A stretch of DNA of 64,000 bases from the NCBI RefSeq assembly GCF_030719215.1, contig NZ_CP120983.1, positions 248,001 to 312,000 on the forward strand, in the 5' to 3' direction. The position numbers and the translations under genes were made by a program. The notes under the pieces were generated by a model that saw nothing but the letters and a program-made list of their open reading frames with translations, had not been told where the DNA came from and ran no database searches. Of this stretch, positions 34,641 to 41,608 are shown one piece after another. Position 1 is the stretch's first letter. Each line of letters starts with the position of its first letter. Source of the stretch: Streptomyces sp. Alt3. GTDB lineage: Bacteria; Actinomycetota; Actinomycetes; Streptomycetales; Streptomycetaceae.

Positions 34641-35252
34641 TCAGTGCGTCGACGGCTCCGGTGGCCGGCGAATCCACTGGGGCAGGAGTTCGTAGAGCCG
34701 GTTCGCGATCTCATCCGGGTCGCAGTCGGTGTTGCCTCCGACTGCGGCTGAGAAGACTCCGTGCACGCCGGAGGCCGTGTAGACGTCCTCGACCGAGTTG
34801 TTCGCGCCCGCCTCCTGTTCGTTCACGCCGAGGTCGCGCCGAAGAGCGTGCAGTTGCTCCAGGAGGAGGTCGCCGATCCCCATCAGTCCGCTCGGCGATC
34901 GCCAGGTCGAAGCCAGCAGGAAGAGGCTCTTGCGCTGTCGAAGAGAGCCGAGCATGGCGTTCAGCGTGGCCACTGCGACAGCGGTCGGGTCCGCCCCCAT
35001 CTGCCGGTCGCGGATGTTCAGGTCGTGAAGGGCCCGGAAGTCCTCTGCGATCACGTACACCGCGGCCTCTTCGACCGAGTCGAAGTGGTTGTAGAAGGTG
35101 GCGCGGTGAATGCCGGCGGCTTCCGCCAGCGCGGAGACCGAAGGACACGTCTGCGTCCGCTCCATGAGATCGGCCAGCGTGTCCGCGATCGCCCGTCGCG
35201 AGCGGGTGAAGCGCGGATCCGCTTCGACTGCCGAAGGCTGCTCACTCACCAT
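34641..35252 (-). CDS. TetR-family transcriptional regulator
   Basis: A 203-residue TetR regulator. RSRRAIADTLADLMERTQTC and VSALAEAAGIHRATFYNHFDSVEEA (about residues 37-61, shown in part) form the DNA-binding domain; the rest is a helical ligand-binding domain. It lies on the other side of a TetR-shaped operator from a SnoaL-like gene. Its start codon is overlapped by the end of a 75-codon open frame with a strong ribosome binding site, which may mean a coupled leader gene. The ligand is unknown. Confidence 0.88.
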   Translation of the reverse strand: MVSEQPSAVEADPRFTRSRRAIADTLADLMERTQTCPSVSALAEAAGIHRATFYNHFDSVEEAAVYVIAEDFRALHDLNIRDRQMGADPTAVAVATLNAMLGSLRQRKSLFLLASTWRSPSGLMGIGDLLLEQLHALRRDLGVNEQEAGANNSVEDVYTASGVHGVFSAAVGGNTDCDPDEIANRLYELLPQWIRRPPEPSTH

Positions 35253-35473
35253 GGTCGCACCCTACTTCGAGGCCGGTCGTCCGGCTCCGCCGCCTCGGGT
35301 TTCGGCCGCCGTCTGCGCCGCCCGGCCGCCGGTCCGGACGCCGTCGGCATGCGCGCGATGCCGGGAACTCCAGTCATGACGGCCGACGCCGCGGGCACGG
35401 ACGTCGCGCGCGCCCGCTCCCGGCCGGCATCGGTGTCGGGCACCTTCCGGGCGCCGGGATTCACGTAGGACAT
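35246..35473 (-). CDS. Possible 75-residue protein overlapping the TetR start
   Basis: An open frame starting MSYVNPGARKVPDTDAG at 35473, with an excellent GGAAGGAG five bases before the ATG, directly downstream of the divergent operator. It is Arg/Pro/Ala-rich (RRRRRPKPEAAEPDD) with no recognisable domain, and its stop overlaps the TetR ATG by seven bases. The signal for reality is the ribosome binding site and the position; the composition is like chance high-GC sequence, so it may be the decayed start of a lost gene or a translated leader. Confidence 0.4.
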   Translation of the reverse strand: MSYVNPGARKVPDTDAGRERARATSVPAASAVMTGVPGIARMPTASGPAAGRRRRRPKPEAAEPDDRPRSRVRPW

Positions 35474-35506
35474 GGCACTCCTTCCCTGGCTTCGTTCTCG
35501 ACGGTA

Positions 35507-35534
35507 CCACTATTCGACACCTGTCAATTAGTGG
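35507..35534. promoter_or_regulatory. TetR-type operator of the SnoaL divergon
   Basis: CCACTATTCGACAC (35507-35520) and CTGTCAATTAGTGG (35521-35534) form a 28-bp inverted repeat matching at 11 of 14 positions, the usual size for TetR operators. A minus-strand TTGACA lies within the right half. Confidence 0.65.
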
Positions 35535-35583
35535 TTTACGGTGCTGGAGACGAAGCAACCCGCCACCCAAGGACGGACGCACC

Positions 35584-36060
35584 ATGTCGGAAACCGGCAG
35601 CAGCACCTATCTCACGGCCACGGCAGACAAGCTCGCCGTGGTGGAAACCCTCTACCGCTACGCCGCAGGCCTCGACCTGCGGGACAAGGACCTTCTCGCC
35701 TCGGCGTTCGCGGACGACGCCGTAGCCGACTTCGGCCCGGCCACGAGGAAGGCAGGCCAGGAGTACCCGCCGATCAACGGCAGGGAGACCATCGCGCAGG
35801 CCCTGCTGGGTTCACTCAGCCACCTGGACACCACGCACTCCGTGAGCAATCCGCGGGTGAGTCTCGACGGAGACACGGCACACCTGGAAGGGATCGTGGC
35901 GTGCCAGCATCTGCCCCGCGAGGACCACTCGCGTCACGTCCTGATGACCAACCGCTACGACGTCGACCTGGCCCGCCAGGGCGACGTGTGGGTCATCCGG
36001 CACGTCACCGTCGACAACGCCTGGACCCAGGGCGACCCCACCGTCCTCGCCGGCATCTGA
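35584..36060 (+). CDS. SnoaL-like / NTF2-fold protein
   Basis: A 158-residue protein of the NTF2-like superfamily (SnoaL_4 type): KLAVVETLYRYAAGLDLRDKDLLASAFADDAVADFG at the N-terminus (shown in part) and RYDVDLARQGDVWVIRHVTVDNAWTQGDP near the end. Members are small cyclases, dehydratases or isomerases with a cone-shaped pocket. It is divergent from the TetR regulator and probably its target. A second NTF2-fold gene follows after a terminator hairpin. Confidence 0.82.
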   Translation: MSETGSSTYLTATADKLAVVETLYRYAAGLDLRDKDLLASAFADDAVADFGPATRKAGQEYPPINGRETIAQALLGSLSHLDTTHSVSNPRVSLDGDTAHLEGIVACQHLPREDHSRHVLMTNRYDVDLARQGDVWVIRHVTVDNAWTQGDPTVLAGI

Positions 36061-36094
36061 GAACGCCTGCCGGGCGCTGCGTAAGGAACGTCTA

Positions 36095-36120
36095 GCCCGG
36101 ACGCCGCGGCGCGTCCGGGC
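36095..36120. terminator. Hairpin terminator
   Basis: GCCCGGACGC (36095-36104) and GCGTCCGGGC (36111-36120) pair perfectly around a 6-nt loop, 35 bases after the SnoaL-like gene. Confidence 0.75.
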
Positions 36121-36281
36121 CGGACCCGGCAGGTCTCAGGGCCGGCGACGCCGGCCCGGCTGCCGACGGGCCCCGCTCACCCTCCGCGTGCGCCACCGGC
36201 CACCCGAAGCGCACGGACCTCGTCACATCTCGGGTGGGAGCGCGTGAACTTCCCGGCTTCCCCCCTCACGATCGGAATCCC

Positions 36282-36749
36282 ATGAGTGCCACCGCCACCC
36301 CCGACCGACGCCAGGATCACGGCGAGATCCTCGCACTGCTGACGGCCTACGTCTTCGGACTGGACCGTCGCGACTTCACCCGCGTCGCCTCCGTCTTCAC
36401 CGAGGACGCCGTCGTGCAGAACGTCTTCGACGCCTACCTGCCGGAAGGCGAGAGGTTCAGCGGCGTGACAACCGGCGGTAGGGCTGTCGCCGAAGGGGCC
36501 CGCAAACTGTTCGGCAGCCTCGACGCGACGCAGCACCTGCTGGGCGCCCAGAGCATCGAGCTCACAGAGACGGGAGCACACGCGTCCACCCAGATCGTGG
36601 CCCATCACCACAGGGGCAGCGGCCACTACCACACGGGTGGCACCTACGAGGACGATCTCGTGCGCACGCCCGACGGCTGGCGCATCTCACGCCGGACGCT
36701 GCACATCCACTGGACGACCGGCAGCCCCGACGTCGTCCTCGCCCCGTGA
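36282..36749 (+). CDS. SnoaL-like / NTF2-fold protein, second copy
   Basis: A 155-residue NTF2-fold protein: EILALLTAYVFGLDRRDFTRVASVFTEDAVVQNVFDAYLP (shown in part) aligns with the start of the preceding SnoaL-like protein, and DDLVRTPDGWRISRRTLHIHWTTG is the family's last strand pair. ATG 36282 is chosen because an in-frame upstream start lacks context; its ribosome binding site is weak. The two copies differ a lot, so they are not a recent duplication. The function is probably catalytic on a small hydrophobic substrate, which is inference from fold. Confidence 0.8.
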   Translation: MSATATPDRRQDHGEILALLTAYVFGLDRRDFTRVASVFTEDAVVQNVFDAYLPEGERFSGVTTGGRAVAEGARKLFGSLDATQHLLGAQSIELTETGAHASTQIVAHHHRGSGHYHTGGTYEDDLVRTPDGWRISRRTLHIHWTTGSPDVVLAP

Positions 36750-36794
36750 GCTGAACAGCAGAAACTCTGCGGCCCCATCGCTCCGCACCGAGAC

Positions 36795-37184
36795 GTGCGC
36801 GGTGACGCACCAGCCGCGAAGGGGGACCTGCCGCTGCAGCCGTCGTCCGGCCAGGGCATCACGGCCAACGCCCTGATGCCGGGAGGAATCCGCACCGGAC
36901 TGCAGCGCCACCTCGACGAGTCCTCGACGGACCCCGAGCAGGAGGCGATCTTCGACGCCTACCCGTGGCGCACCGCCCAGCAGGGCGCTGCCACCTCCGT
37001 GCCCCTGGCGGCCTCCCCTCTCGTGGAAGGCATCGGTGGACGCTACTTCGAGAACTGCAACGAAGCGCTCCCCAGCGATGTCGTCCCGGCCGACGGCGAG
37101 GCCGACGGGGTAGCGGCTCACGCCCTGGACCCGGTGGCCGCCGAGCGTCTGTGGCAGGTTTCCGAGGACCTGCTCGCGAGCTGA
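36795..37184 (+). pseudogene. Remnant of a short-chain dehydrogenase/reductase (C-terminal part)
   Basis: The frame gives GQGITANALMPGGIRTGLQR, then WRTAQQGAATSVPLAASPLV and EGIGGRYFENCNEA, the conserved C-terminal third of NADP-dependent SDRs of the retinol-dehydrogenase-like group. The Rossmann glycine motif, the Asn and the Ser/Tyr/Lys catalytic residues that should precede it are absent, and the 50 codons before GQGITANAL do not resemble an SDR. It is therefore a 5'-truncated fragment, consistent with a deletion or rearrangement near 36.8 kb. Confidence 0.75.
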
Positions 37185-37321
37185 CCACGTTCGTGGCTCC
37201 GACGACGCGAAGTTGCCCGCGACGTGCCGCGACCCGAGGAGCACGCCCACCCGCAGGCATCGCCGGGCCCGAGGTACTCACGCGAGAGCTGGTCGCGGTG
37301 CTGTGGAAGAGAGTCCGAGGA

Positions 37322-37340
37322 TCAAGTTAGGGTCACCTGA
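37322..37340 (+). promoter_or_regulatory. Iron box upstream of the CchJ-type esterase
   Basis: TCAAGTTAGGGTCACCTGA matches 14 of 19 positions of the DtxR/IdeR/DmdR consensus TTAGGTTAGGCTAACCTAA and lies 47 bases before the esterase start. It links this detached gene to the siderophore locus. Confidence 0.65.
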
Positions 37341-37387
37341 CTGACGCGCCCTCAGCGCTTCGACCTCGCTCTGACAAGGAGACGCTC

Positions 37388-38518
37388 ATGCGCCGCGTGA
37401 CGGAACAGGCTCGCACCGCGTACGGCAGCACGGCCGCCGGGGAGGGCGCCTTCGCCGGGTTCGGGCTGCCCGGCACGCCCGGCAGCCCTGAGTTCTGGGC
37501 GGCGGCAGGAGCACCCGCGTCGCTGCCCGCCGAGGACGGCGGGTGGGTGACCCTGTTCCTGTGGCGGGGCTCTCCGGCGGGTGTGGGCTTCGAGAGCTGG
37601 TCGAAGCCCGTGCCCCTGCACCGGTGGGAGGACACCGACTGCTGGTACGCGGAGGTCCGCATGCCGCCCCGGCTCCGGGTGACCTACCAGTTCCTCGCGG
37701 ACGACGGGGAGTACGCCGACGCGTTCAACCCGGAGGGCGCGGGCGGTGACCGGTCGGTCTTCGCGACCCCGGACGCTCCGCACCAGCCGCACTGGCCCGC
37801 CGTGGGTGCCGACGACGTCCTGCCCGTCCCGGCCACCCGGATCCGCTGGGCGAGCGTGCTGCTCGGGGGACGGCGCACCGTGCGGGTCCACCCGGTCGGC
37901 GGCGGTGGTCCGGTGGTCCTGCTGCTCGACGGGGACGACTGGCTGTACCTCCATCCGGCCATGACGGCGTTCGAATCGGCCGTGGCGAACGGGGACCTTC
38001 CCCCGGTCACCCTGGTCTTCCTCCCGTCGAAGGACCGGGCGGCGGAGTTCGGGTGCCGTCCCGAACTCTGGGAGGCCGTCCGGCACGAACTGCTGCCGCT
38101 CGTGGCGGAGTCCGGCGTTCGCGCGGACCTGGACCGGCTGGTGGTCGCCGGGCAGAGCCTGGGAGGTCTGAGCGCGATGTACGCGGCCCTGGAGTTCCCG
38201 GAACTGGTGTCCCGGGTCGCCTGCCAGTCTCCGTCGTTCTGGTGGACACCCGGCGCCCTGGACCGGACGGACCTCCTCGACGGCCCGGCAGGCGGCAGCA
38301 TCGCCGAGCAACTGCGCGAGCGCCCCGATCTGTCCGGGCTGCGGGTGGCCTTCGACGTGGGCGAACACGAGACAGGCATGCTTCCGCACTGCGAACTCGC
38401 GGAGGGCCTGGCCGAACAGGCCGGTGCGACCGTGCGCGTCTCACGGTCGGCCTCGGGCCACGACCGGGCGGGCTGGCGGCATGCCCTGCTGAGGGATGTC
38501 GCCTGGGCACTAGCCTGA
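37388..38518 (+). CDS. cchJ: Enterochelin-esterase-like hydrolase, CchJ-type
   Basis: A 376-residue Fes-type esterase. Residues about 40-145 are the N-terminal beta domain (WVTLFLWRGSPAGVGFESWS, RLRVTYQFLADDGEYADAFNPE), and about 155-376 the alpha/beta hydrolase with VLLLDGDDWLY, the elbow GQSLGG (Ser at about 257) and a late SASGHDRAGWRHAL His. In coelichelin clusters the CchJ esterase is thought to release the peptide from the NRPS, which lacks a thioesterase domain, or to open the ferric complex. ATG 37388 has AAGGAG six bases before it. Here it is on the opposite strand from the cluster and 3.1 kb from cchI, but carries its own iron box. Confidence 0.82.
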   Translation: MRRVTEQARTAYGSTAAGEGAFAGFGLPGTPGSPEFWAAAGAPASLPAEDGGWVTLFLWRGSPAGVGFESWSKPVPLHRWEDTDCWYAEVRMPPRLRVTYQFLADDGEYADAFNPEGAGGDRSVFATPDAPHQPHWPAVGADDVLPVPATRIRWASVLLGGRRTVRVHPVGGGGPVVLLLDGDDWLYLHPAMTAFESAVANGDLPPVTLVFLPSKDRAAEFGCRPELWEAVRHELLPLVAESGVRADLDRLVVAGQSLGGLSAMYAALEFPELVSRVACQSPSFWWTPGALDRTDLLDGPAGGSIAEQLRERPDLSGLRVAFDVGEHETGMLPHCELAEGLAEQAGATVRVSRSASGHDRAGWRHALLRDVAWALA

Positions 38519-38761
38519 CAGGTCGTCACGAAATGAGTCGAGTCGCAGGTCCTGTGCCCGTCGATCTGTCCGTGCGGGATGTCCGGGTGCGTGCGGGTCC
38601 TGTTCCGGACGGCCCGTGGGGGCGCGTGGATCCGTCGCCCACGCGTCCCGGCGTCGGGCACCGGAGTTGCTTGCCGTGCGGCACTACGGCCACCCTTGTC
38701 GTCGGAAGCGACGCGGCGATGACCCGTCGAAGAAGCAGACCGACCGACCCAGGAGTCCTGC

Positions 38762-38839
38762 ATGATCAGAGCCGACCACCTCAGGCAGGTCGCCCGGAAG
38801 GAACCCGGCTGCCTCAGTACCCCGAGGAGCTGCGCATGA
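38762..38839 (+). CDS. Possible 25-residue ORF coupled to DUF6221 gene
   Basis: ATG 38762 follows CAGGAG at ideal distance and opens a 25-codon frame (MIRADHLRQVARKEPG, then a Cys-containing tail) whose TGA overlaps the DUF6221 start codon (ATGA). The coupling and ribosome binding site argue for translation; there is no similarity to a known peptide. The rest of 38519-38761 shows no other feature I can support. Confidence 0.4.
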   Translation: MIRADHLRQVARKEPGCLSTPRSCA

Positions 38840-39162
38840 CCACCGATCTGGTGGCCTTCGTCCGGGCGCGTTTCGAAGAGGAGCTGGAGAAGGCCCGCTA
38901 CGCCGGCGACGTGGTGGGCAGGCAGCCCGAACGCTTCGGCGTCGAACCCGAGGACGCCGCCAAGCACGCCCGCTTCTCCGTCGCCGCAGCCGAGGCCCGG
39001 CTCGTGTTGCTCGCCGACACCGTGGTGCCGTACCTGGGAACTGCGGGGCCCGGCGGCCGGAACGCCGAATTCCAGCTGCGACTGCTTGCCGCGCCCTACG
39101 TCGAACACCGGGACTACCCGCACGACGAGGGATCCGCCCACCAGCCCGGGAGCCCTGCATGA
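38836..39162 (+). CDS. DUF6221 family protein (copy 1)
   Basis: A 108-residue helical protein starting MTTDLVAFVRARFEEELEKA, with AAEARLVLLADTVVPYL in the middle and LRLLAAPYVEHRDY near the end. This is the DUF6221 pattern: a start of the form M-x-x-D/E-LVxFLRARLDE-x-E, and a Tyr/His-rich C-terminus. DUF6221 proteins are Streptomyces-specific, often in several copies near accessory regions, with unknown role. ATG 38836 has GAGGAG six bases upstream, and its stop overlaps copy 2 (ATGA). Confidence 0.78.
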   Translation: MTTDLVAFVRARFEEELEKARYAGDVVGRQPERFGVEPEDAAKHARFSVAAAEARLVLLADTVVPYLGTAGPGGRNAEFQLRLLAAPYVEHRDYPHDEGSAHQPGSPA

Positions 39163-39581
39163 CCGCCGAACTGGTGGCCTTCCTCCGAGCCCGTCTCGAC
39201 GAGCAGGAGGCAGCCGCTGTCGCCGCCGGCGGCGCGGGTGAGGGCTGGCAGGCGTTGGGGACGGGCGTCTACTCCGCGGCCTCTGTGGACGACGACGTCC
39301 CGCCTCTGGTCACTGCCGGGCCGGAGGTCGGCGGGTCCGACGAGGACGCCGCCCGCGCCGAACACATCGCCCTGCACGACCCGGCGCAGGTGTTGCGTGA
39401 GGTCGCTGCGACACGGGGGCTGCTGAAGCGGTACACGACACCCGAGACGGGTGAAGGGCTTCCGGACGCCTTCGGTCACCACACGGCCGGCACGCCACGC
39501 ATGGCCGTCGAGGTGGCGGTGCGACACCTCGCGCAGGCGTACGCCCATCACCCGGACCACCGGCCCGGGTGGCACCCCTGA
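39159..39581 (+). CDS. DUF6221 family protein (copy 2)
   Basis: A 140-residue paralogue of the preceding protein: MTAELVAFLRARLDEQEAAA, then ARAEHIALHDPAQVLREVAATRGLLKRY (shown in part), and an ending AVRHLAQAYAHHPDHRPGWHP. The ARAEHIARHDPARVLREVxAKR block is the most conserved part of DUF6221, and it is complete here but shortened in copy 1. Translational coupling suggests both are made together. The function is unknown. Confidence 0.82.
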   Translation: MTAELVAFLRARLDEQEAAAVAAGGAGEGWQALGTGVYSAASVDDDVPPLVTAGPEVGGSDEDAARAEHIALHDPAQVLREVAATRGLLKRYTTPETGEGLPDAFGHHTAGTPRMAVEVAVRHLAQAYAHHPDHRPGWHP

Positions 39582-39604
39582 GCACACGCGCCGCGGCCTC
39601 CGTC

Positions 39605-39889
39605 TCAGGCCCTCTCGGCGTCCTCCTCCTGGTGCAGCTTCTCGAAGATGAACTCGTGCTTGAGGAACGACGTGTCGTACTCGTGCCCTGGGTGCGGCGG
39701 GATCAGCTGGGAGGCCTGGATCAGCCGCCAGCCGTCCAGCAGGGCGTCCAGTCCCGTTCCGTAGGGGGGCTCGTCGCCGTCGCCCGTGGTCGGGCGGGTG
39801 CGGCCGGTGCCGTCGTAGGAGGACCAGCCGATCACGTCGGCGTCGAGCGCCGAGTTGGCCAGGAAGAGGATCAGGACCTGCTGCCTCAT
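39605..39889 (-). CDS. Small protein coupled to phytanoyl-CoA dioxygenase-like gene
   Basis: A 94-residue protein starting MRQQVLILFLANSALDADVIGW and ending in KHEFIFEKLHQEEDAERA. A central YGTGLDALLDGWRLIQASQL looks helical. There is no membrane segment or named domain I recognise. The ATG overlaps the dioxygenase stop (ATGA), and a second larger frame at the same place is a shadow. Its strict coupling suggests it works with the dioxygenase, for example as a small partner subunit. Confidence 0.65.
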   Translation of the reverse strand: MRQQVLILFLANSALDADVIGWSSYDGTGRTRPTTGDGDEPPYGTGLDALLDGWRLIQASQLIPPHPGHEYDTSFLKHEFIFEKLHQEEDAERA

Positions 39890-40704
39890 GCGTTGCTCCC
39901 CAGGGCCGGCCGGTTGTTGACGCGGGTGACCCAGTGGTCGATGTCGAAGGTGTCGTCGCCGGTGAGCGCCCGCCAGAGCAGCACCCGGTTGTGGATCTCC
40001 AGGCGGCCCGCGGCCGGCTCGTACCAGTCGAAGCCCGTCCGCAGTTCGTGTCCCACCTGCGGGTCGTCGAGGTCGTCGGTGTTCCACAGCCGGACCTGCG
40101 GAACCGTCGGGTTGAACCGGATCTTGAACATGTACCGGGGGATGTCGCTGTCGTTCCTGCGCCCGCCGTGCCAGATGCCGTGGTGGAGAAGGACGACCGT
40201 TCCTGCCGGGCAGACGAGCCGGGTCTGGCCGCGGAGGTTCTGGTAGCGGCCTGTGTCCGTCTCGTTGGTGCGGCGCAGATGGCTGCCGGGCACGCTCAGG
40301 GTGCCGCCCATGTCGGCCGTGACCTCGTGCGGGTAGTACATGAGCTGGATGTCGAAGGCGTCCGGCCGCACGTCGATGATGGCGTCGCCGTGCAGCGGCT
40401 GGGCGAAGCCCTGGTGGGGTTCCCGTACGTGCACGGCGTGGTGGTCGACGGTCGGTTCCGGACCGACGAGGCTCCGGATCGCCCCGGCCACGGCCGGCAG
40501 TGACGTCAGCCGCCGGGCGAAGGACCCGGGAGCGAACGCGTCGGCGAGCGGCGTCCCGTAGGGCACCGGGGGTATCCCCGCGTCCAGGACGCCGACCGCC
40601 TGCTCGTTCATCGCGGGTGGAACCACCGCGTCAAGGCGCAGGGACCCGCTCGCGACGAAGCGGGCTACCTGGACCGAGGTCAGCAAGTGTTCTCTGGTCG
40701 TCAT
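39886..40704 (-). CDS. Phytanoyl-CoA dioxygenase (PhyH) family protein
   Basis: A 272-residue Fe(II)/2-oxoglutarate dioxygenase. The metal triad is visible: QPLHGDAIIDV with His-x-Asp (about residues 110-112) and the distal His of LLHHGIWHGGRRN (about 181), followed by an Arg (IPRYMFKIRF) for 2-oxoglutarate. VPGSHLRRTNE is the PhyH marker. Substrates range from lipids to sugars and secondary metabolites. ATG 40704 is chosen; a longer frame would overlap the divergent AraC start. It is divergent from an AraC regulator that probably activates it. Confidence 0.87.
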   Translation of the reverse strand: MTTREHLLTSVQVARFVASGSLRLDAVVPPAMNEQAVGVLDAGIPPVPYGTPLADAFAPGSFARRLTSLPAVAGAIRSLVGPEPTVDHHAVHVREPHQGFAQPLHGDAIIDVRPDAFDIQLMYYPHEVTADMGGTLSVPGSHLRRTNETDTGRYQNLRGQTRLVCPAGTVVLLHHGIWHGGRRNDSDIPRYMFKIRFNPTVPQVRLWNTDDLDDPQVGHELRTGFDWYEPAAGRLEIHNRVLLWRALTGDDTFDIDHWVTRVNNRPALGSNA

Positions 40705-40745
40705 GGGGCAACGGTATGAGCTCCCGCCGCTCCGGACATGGGTTC

Positions 40746-40774
40746 TTTTCGTCGACCACTGGTAGATTTTCGTC
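40746..40774. promoter_or_regulatory. AraC-type direct repeats in the araC/PhyH gap
   Basis: TTTTCGTC occurs at 40746-40753 and 40767-40774, exactly 21 bp (two helical turns) apart, the usual arrangement of AraC-protein half-sites. The second copy overlaps TAGATT (40763-40768), the -10 box of the regulator. Confidence 0.6.
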
Positions 40775-41569
40775 ATGGATCAGGTCTTGCTCTCGCTGGC
40801 CGAGCCTCCGGTCGTGGTGAACGTCGGAGTCGGCGTGCACGGTGTCAGCGGTCCGCGGGACGTCTTCAGGCTGCCCGGCCTCTGGCAGTTGCACCTGTAC
40901 GGCTGGACCGGGCATCTCACCGTCGGCGGCAGCCGGCACGCCATCGGTCCGGGGCGGGTCAGCCTCGTTCCTCCCGGGACCGAGGCCACCTTCGACTACC
41001 GCGGCCGGTCGGAGCATCTGTACGCGCATCTGCGGCTGGCGGAGGCCGGGGAACGCCACCGCGTACCCGTCATGCAGGACGCGGGCAGGGAAGCCCCTCT
41101 CATCTCGGGGCTGTTGAAGCGTGCGCTGGCCGCCATGCCGGGTTCACCGGCCCAGGCGACGGCCGAGATGTGGACGGCGCTGTGGCGGGTCGCGCGGCTC
41201 GCGGGGAGTGAGCGTCCGGGTGGTGCGCACGGGGCGGTCGCTTCGGCCATGGCTCACATCGAGGCCAATCTCGCCGCCCCGCTGACTGTGCCGGAGATCG
41301 CCCGGCGCAGCGGGGTCTCCCACAGCCGTCTGACGCGTCTCTTCCGCGCCGAGACGGGATCGACCGTGGCTGCCTACATCCGGTCCCGCCGTCTGGAGCA
41401 CGCCGGGCACCTGCTGCGCGAGTCGACGATGTCGGTCCAGGCGATCGCCTGCTCGGTGGGCATCGGCGACCTCCAGGCCTTCAACAAGGCGTGCCACCGC
41501 GAACTCGGCGGTTCCCCCCGGGCGATCCGGGGCCGGCTCCTGCCCGGGGGCACCGACGGATCGGACTGA
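40775..41569 (+). CDS. AraC-family transcriptional regulator
   Basis: A 264-residue regulator. Residues about 15-110 form a cupin-like sensing domain (LYGWTGHLTVGGSRHAIGPG, VPPGTEATFDYRGRSEHLYAHLR, shown in parts), and about 155-255 the two helix-turn-helix motifs: LTVPEIARRSGVSHSRLTRLF and MSVQAIACSVGIGDLQAFNKA. TAGATT six bases before ATG 40775 predicts a leaderless transcript. It is divergent from a PhyH-type dioxygenase and very likely controls it in response to a sugar-like or other small ligand. Confidence 0.9.
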   Translation: MDQVLLSLAEPPVVVNVGVGVHGVSGPRDVFRLPGLWQLHLYGWTGHLTVGGSRHAIGPGRVSLVPPGTEATFDYRGRSEHLYAHLRLAEAGERHRVPVMQDAGREAPLISGLLKRALAAMPGSPAQATAEMWTALWRVARLAGSERPGGAHGAVASAMAHIEANLAAPLTVPEIARRSGVSHSRLTRLFRAETGSTVAAYIRSRRLEHAGHLLRESTMSVQAIACSVGIGDLQAFNKACHRELGGSPRAIRGRLLPGGTDGSD

Positions 41570-41608
41570 CGCAGGTGCGCCCCGGGCCGGAGCCGCCTGC
41601 CCGGCGCG

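Noticed and set aside
38053..38835. A long plus-strand frame joining the esterase 3' region to DUF6221
   Set aside because: It overlaps the well-supported esterase, and its N-terminal part is Arg/Pro-rich shadow sequence; the DUF6221 start has its own ribosome binding site.
33356..41569. The accessory stretch considered as a mobile genomic island
   Set aside because: No integrase, transposase, attachment-site repeat or tRNA gene is visible; only gene content and one remnant suggest rearrangement.
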